Assembly: GCF_010470675.1 (NCBI RefSeq)
Contig: NZ_VOIQ01000017.1
Coordinates: 1-64,000 of the forward strand
DNA length: 64,000 nucleotides
Direction: 5' to 3'
Source: Desulfovibrio sp. JC010
GTDB lineage: Bacteria > Desulfobacterota > Desulfovibrionia > Desulfovibrionales > Desulfovibrionaceae
Under the pieces are notes generated by a model, which saw only the letters and a list, made by a program, of their open reading frames with translations, searched no databases and had not been told where the DNA came from. Positions 61,933-64,000 of the stretch are shown piece after piece (position 1 is the stretch's first letter; each line of letters begins with the position of its first letter). Both the position numbers and the translations under genes were made by a program.

Positions 61933-64000
61933 ATGAGACTATCAGGTTTGTACCGAGTGTTAATGATACATCGGAATCGAAGTTTGCAATTTCTTGGGCT
62001 GAATGGGTTGTCCCGGTACCATCCGCATCATAATAAAGTTTGTCTGTGTCTTCCGCGTAGATGAAGTAGGCTCCGGTGTCGGTAAAGTCGCTGTAAGTGG
62101 CAACGCTTGTGAACTGGGCCGATGCGGCAAAATCCCCACTGACGGTGGAGAATGTCAGTTTATCCTCGCCTGACTGGAAGTTGGAGATATTGTCACCGTG
62201 AACTCCGCCATCGCTGAGGGAGTAGTATTCAAGATTTGAAGCTTGTCCGGTAATGAGGTTGATATTATCTTCTCCGCCACCGCCTATGATAGTATCGCTG
62301 CCGGCACTGGCTCCGGTGATGTTGTCTGTATAATCTGAGCCGATGAGCCTTTCAAAGTTTTTAAACATATCATTTCCGCCTCCACCGCTGCTCATGCAGC
62401 CAGTGCCGGTGGAGTTGTCGGCGAGGTCGATTGTCACCCCTGTTCCGCCGGATAGACTGGCAAAACTGAGGGTGTCCAAGCCGTCACCACCGTCAAGCAC
62501 ATCATTACCGAGTCCGCCGTCAATGATATCGTTGCCTTTGTTGCCTTCAAATGTATCTGCTCCATCGCTGCCGCTGAAAGAATCATGTTGCTCGGTTCCC
62601 AGAATTTTTTCAAAGGCGGCGAAAGAGTCATTGATGTAAGTTCCGGTATCGCTGTCTTTTGCTGTTCCTGTTCCTGACGCAGTCATGGTGATATTTATGC
62701 CGTAGTCTGAGCCGACTGTTACAAATCCGTAGCTCAGGGAGTCTGTCCCTTCTCCGCCGTCAAGAACGTTAGCTCCTGTTCCGCCCATGATGGAATCGTC
62801 CCCTGTGCCGCCGTAAATTTTGTCGTCGCCATCGCCTCCGTCCAAGGCGTCTTTGTCTTGGTTTCCGTACAAAGTATCATCACCGGAACCGCCTTTAATA
62901 TCATCATTGCCGATTCCGCCCTCGATGTAGTCATCGTTGTCACCACCATCGATTGTGTCATTTCCGCCTTCACCGTAGACTGTATCATTCCCGCAGTTGG
63001 CGTCGATGGAGTCATCTCCTGCGCCGCCTTTGAGTATATTGACTCCGGTATTGCCTGTGATGGAATCTGCTGCTGACGAGCCGATCAGGTTTTCAATGTT
63101 TTCCAATATGACCTTGTTTACGTTTGCATTGGAATCGGCACTGTCTTTGATATAAACATGGTTGCTGCTCAGTTCCGCATATACCCAGTACTGGTTGGTG
63201 AGGGATTCAAATTGCACCCAGTCCTGTTCGATGCCGCTTCCGCCGCTGACGGTTTCATACGTGCCGTCACTGACGAATTCAGCGTTCAGGCCGGGATCAA
63301 AAAAGTTAATATTTTCATCCCCTGTGAGGGTATCCTGATGCCCGGTTCCTATCACGCCTTCAATATTGACCAGCGTATCCTGCCCGTCATCAACCGTGAC
63401 GATTACTTCCTGTGCGTCGTTTTTTACACTCAGATCTACGGTGACCCCGTGATCCTGTCCGTCAAAAGACGCGAAGTCCACTTCTCCAGCTGCGCCAGAA
63501 CCGCCGTCGAGGTAGTTGCTGCCGCCACCGCCTTTGAGCATATCTTCGCCCGCACCGCCGTACAGGGTGTCGTTATCGCATTGGCCGTAGAGTTCATCAT
63601 CACCGGATCCGCCATAGAGGGTGTCGGTTCCTTTATTTCCCTCAAGGGTGTCATCACCGGATTCTCCGTACAGAGTATCATTGCCCAGATCGCCGTAGAT
63701 GGTATCGCTTGAACTGGCCCCGGTAATGGTGTCGTTGTCTTCAGTCCCTTTGATCAACCCGCTGCCGTGGATATCATGGGGGTCGGAGCCGGAGCTTGTG
63801 TCGTTGTTGCTTGAACTCTCTTCCTCTGTGACTTCTCCTGTTCCCGTCAAGAGGTCTGTGATCTCTTCCTTCTCCTTAGGTGTTGGATCCGGCTGCGGTT
63901 CTGGAACAACAGTAATAGGCGGTTCGGGGATCTGTACCTGCGGTGGGTTTGTTGGCTGGGGGAGTTGACCCGGATTTATTCCTCCGCCGTCTATTTCCCC
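61931..64000 (-). CDS. RTX calcium-binding repeat protein (partial, N-terminus off window)
   Basis: At least 690 residues on the minus strand, open to the window edge. A Pro/Glu-rich linker (EPPITVVPEPQPDPTPKEKEE region) leads into many RTX nonapeptides (GGxGxDxLxG; for example GESGDDTLEGNKGTDTLYGG) in several blocks. These bind calcium after secretion by a type I system. The C-terminus is uncharged and ends GTNLIVS, with a preceding DADG region, as in type I substrates. Ligands or enzymatic parts are not visible in this piece. Adhesin or surface roles are typical but not shown. Confidence 0.88.
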   Translation of the reverse strand, partial: GEIDGGGINPGQLPQPTNPPQVQIPEPPITVVPEPQPDPTPKEKEEITDLLTGTGEVTEEESSSNNDTSSGSDPHDIHGSGLIKGTEDNDTITGASSSDTIYGDLGNDTLYGESGDDTLEGNKGTDTLYGGSGDDELYGQCDNDTLYGGAGEDMLKGGGGSNYLDGGSGAAGEVDFASFDGQDHGVTVDLSVKNDAQEVIVTVDDGQDTLVNIEGVIGTGHQDTLTGDENINFFDPGLNAEFVSDGTYETVSGGSGIEQDWVQFESLTNQYWVYAELSSNHVYIKDSADSNANVNKVILENIENLIGSSAADSITGNTGVNILKGGAGDDSIDANCGNDTVYGEGGNDTIDGGDNDDYIEGGIGNDDIKGGSGDDTLYGNQDKDALDGGDGDDKIYGGTGDDSIMGGTGANVLDGGEGTDSLSYGFVTVGSDYGINITMTASGTGTAKDSDTGTYINDSFAAFEKILGTEQHDSFSGSDGADTFEGNKGNDIIDGGLGNDVLDGGDGLDTLSFASLSGGTGVTIDLADNSTGTGCMSSGGGGNDMFKNFERLIGSDYTDNITGASAGSDTIIGGGGEDNINLITGQASNLEYYSLSDGGVHGDNISNFQSGEDKLTFSTVSGDFAASAQFTSVATYSDFTDTGAYFIYAEDTDKLYYDADGTGTTHSAQEIANFDSDVSLTLGTNLIVS

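Overview
The window looks like a stretch of core chromosome from a marine Desulfovibrio/Maridesulfovibrio-type bacterium (Desulfovibrionales). This is an inference from gene content: a UbiA-type prenyltransferase, many chemotaxis, Hpt and response-regulator proteins, sigma-54 regulation, a Ros/MucR-type regulator, an rpsA-sppA-TPR cluster and an exported acetolactate decarboxylase. No rRNA, tRNA, CRISPR array or insertion sequence was found. Most genes are intact, closely packed and end in clear intrinsic terminators.

Layout. 0-3.5 kb: a YdcZ-type membrane protein, a UbiA prenyltransferase and a PAS-containing chemoreceptor. 3.6-9 kb (mostly minus strand): a histone-deacetylase-like hydrolase paired with a hydantoinase/oxoprolinase-like protein, then a GAF/sigma-54 activator divergent from a sigma-54 promoter, a large hairpin and a 77-residue protein. 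9-15 kb: a zinc-binding lipoprotein-like SBP (znuA), then amtB-glnB-glnD behind a near-consensus sigma-54 promoter. 15-24.8 kb: purD-purE, a LysE exporter, orphan Hpt and receiver proteins, htpG, a MerR-like regulator, coaX, eno and folD. 24.8-26.2 kb: one AAA-type ATPase gene bracketed by six copies of a 13-bp palindrome, which looks inserted. 26.2-31.3 kb: iron alcohol dehydrogenase, HD-GYP phosphodiesterase, uvrA and a 21-codon micro-ORF. 31.4-35.7 kb (minus): MFS transporter, OmpR/HK two-component pair and an outer-membrane barrel. 35.8-39.7 kb: YgjP-like protease, STAS protein, DsbA-like protein lacking one active-site Cys, cheD, budA and an Hpt protein. 39.8-43.8 kb: aminotransferase and DEAD-box helicase (minus), then a MauE-like membrane protein with a rhodanese lipoprotein. 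44-51.3 kb: exported hypothetical, receiver plus degenerate SpoIIE-like protein, ald, a split MASE1 sensor/histidine kinase with response regulator, an orphan MotB and a MucR-type regulator. 51.8-64 kb: glgP, an AMIN-domain protein, pstB-phoU, rpsA-sppA-TPR plus two small membrane coiled-coil proteins, and a large RTX protein running off the window end.

How the genes work together. amtB-glnB-glnD is a complete ammonium uptake and PII signalling unit. purD-purE serve purine synthesis, with folD supplying one-carbon units. Several regulatory proteins (two Hpt, several receivers, CheD, STAS, MotB) sit away from the partners they would need, so signalling here must act in trans.

The observations most worth following up are the ATPase with its symmetric palindrome arrays, the sigma-54 promoter followed by a 17-bp hairpin with a C-rich loop (possible small RNA), and an oriented intergenic element found just 3' of four genes that keeps its ends but changes its hairpin stem.
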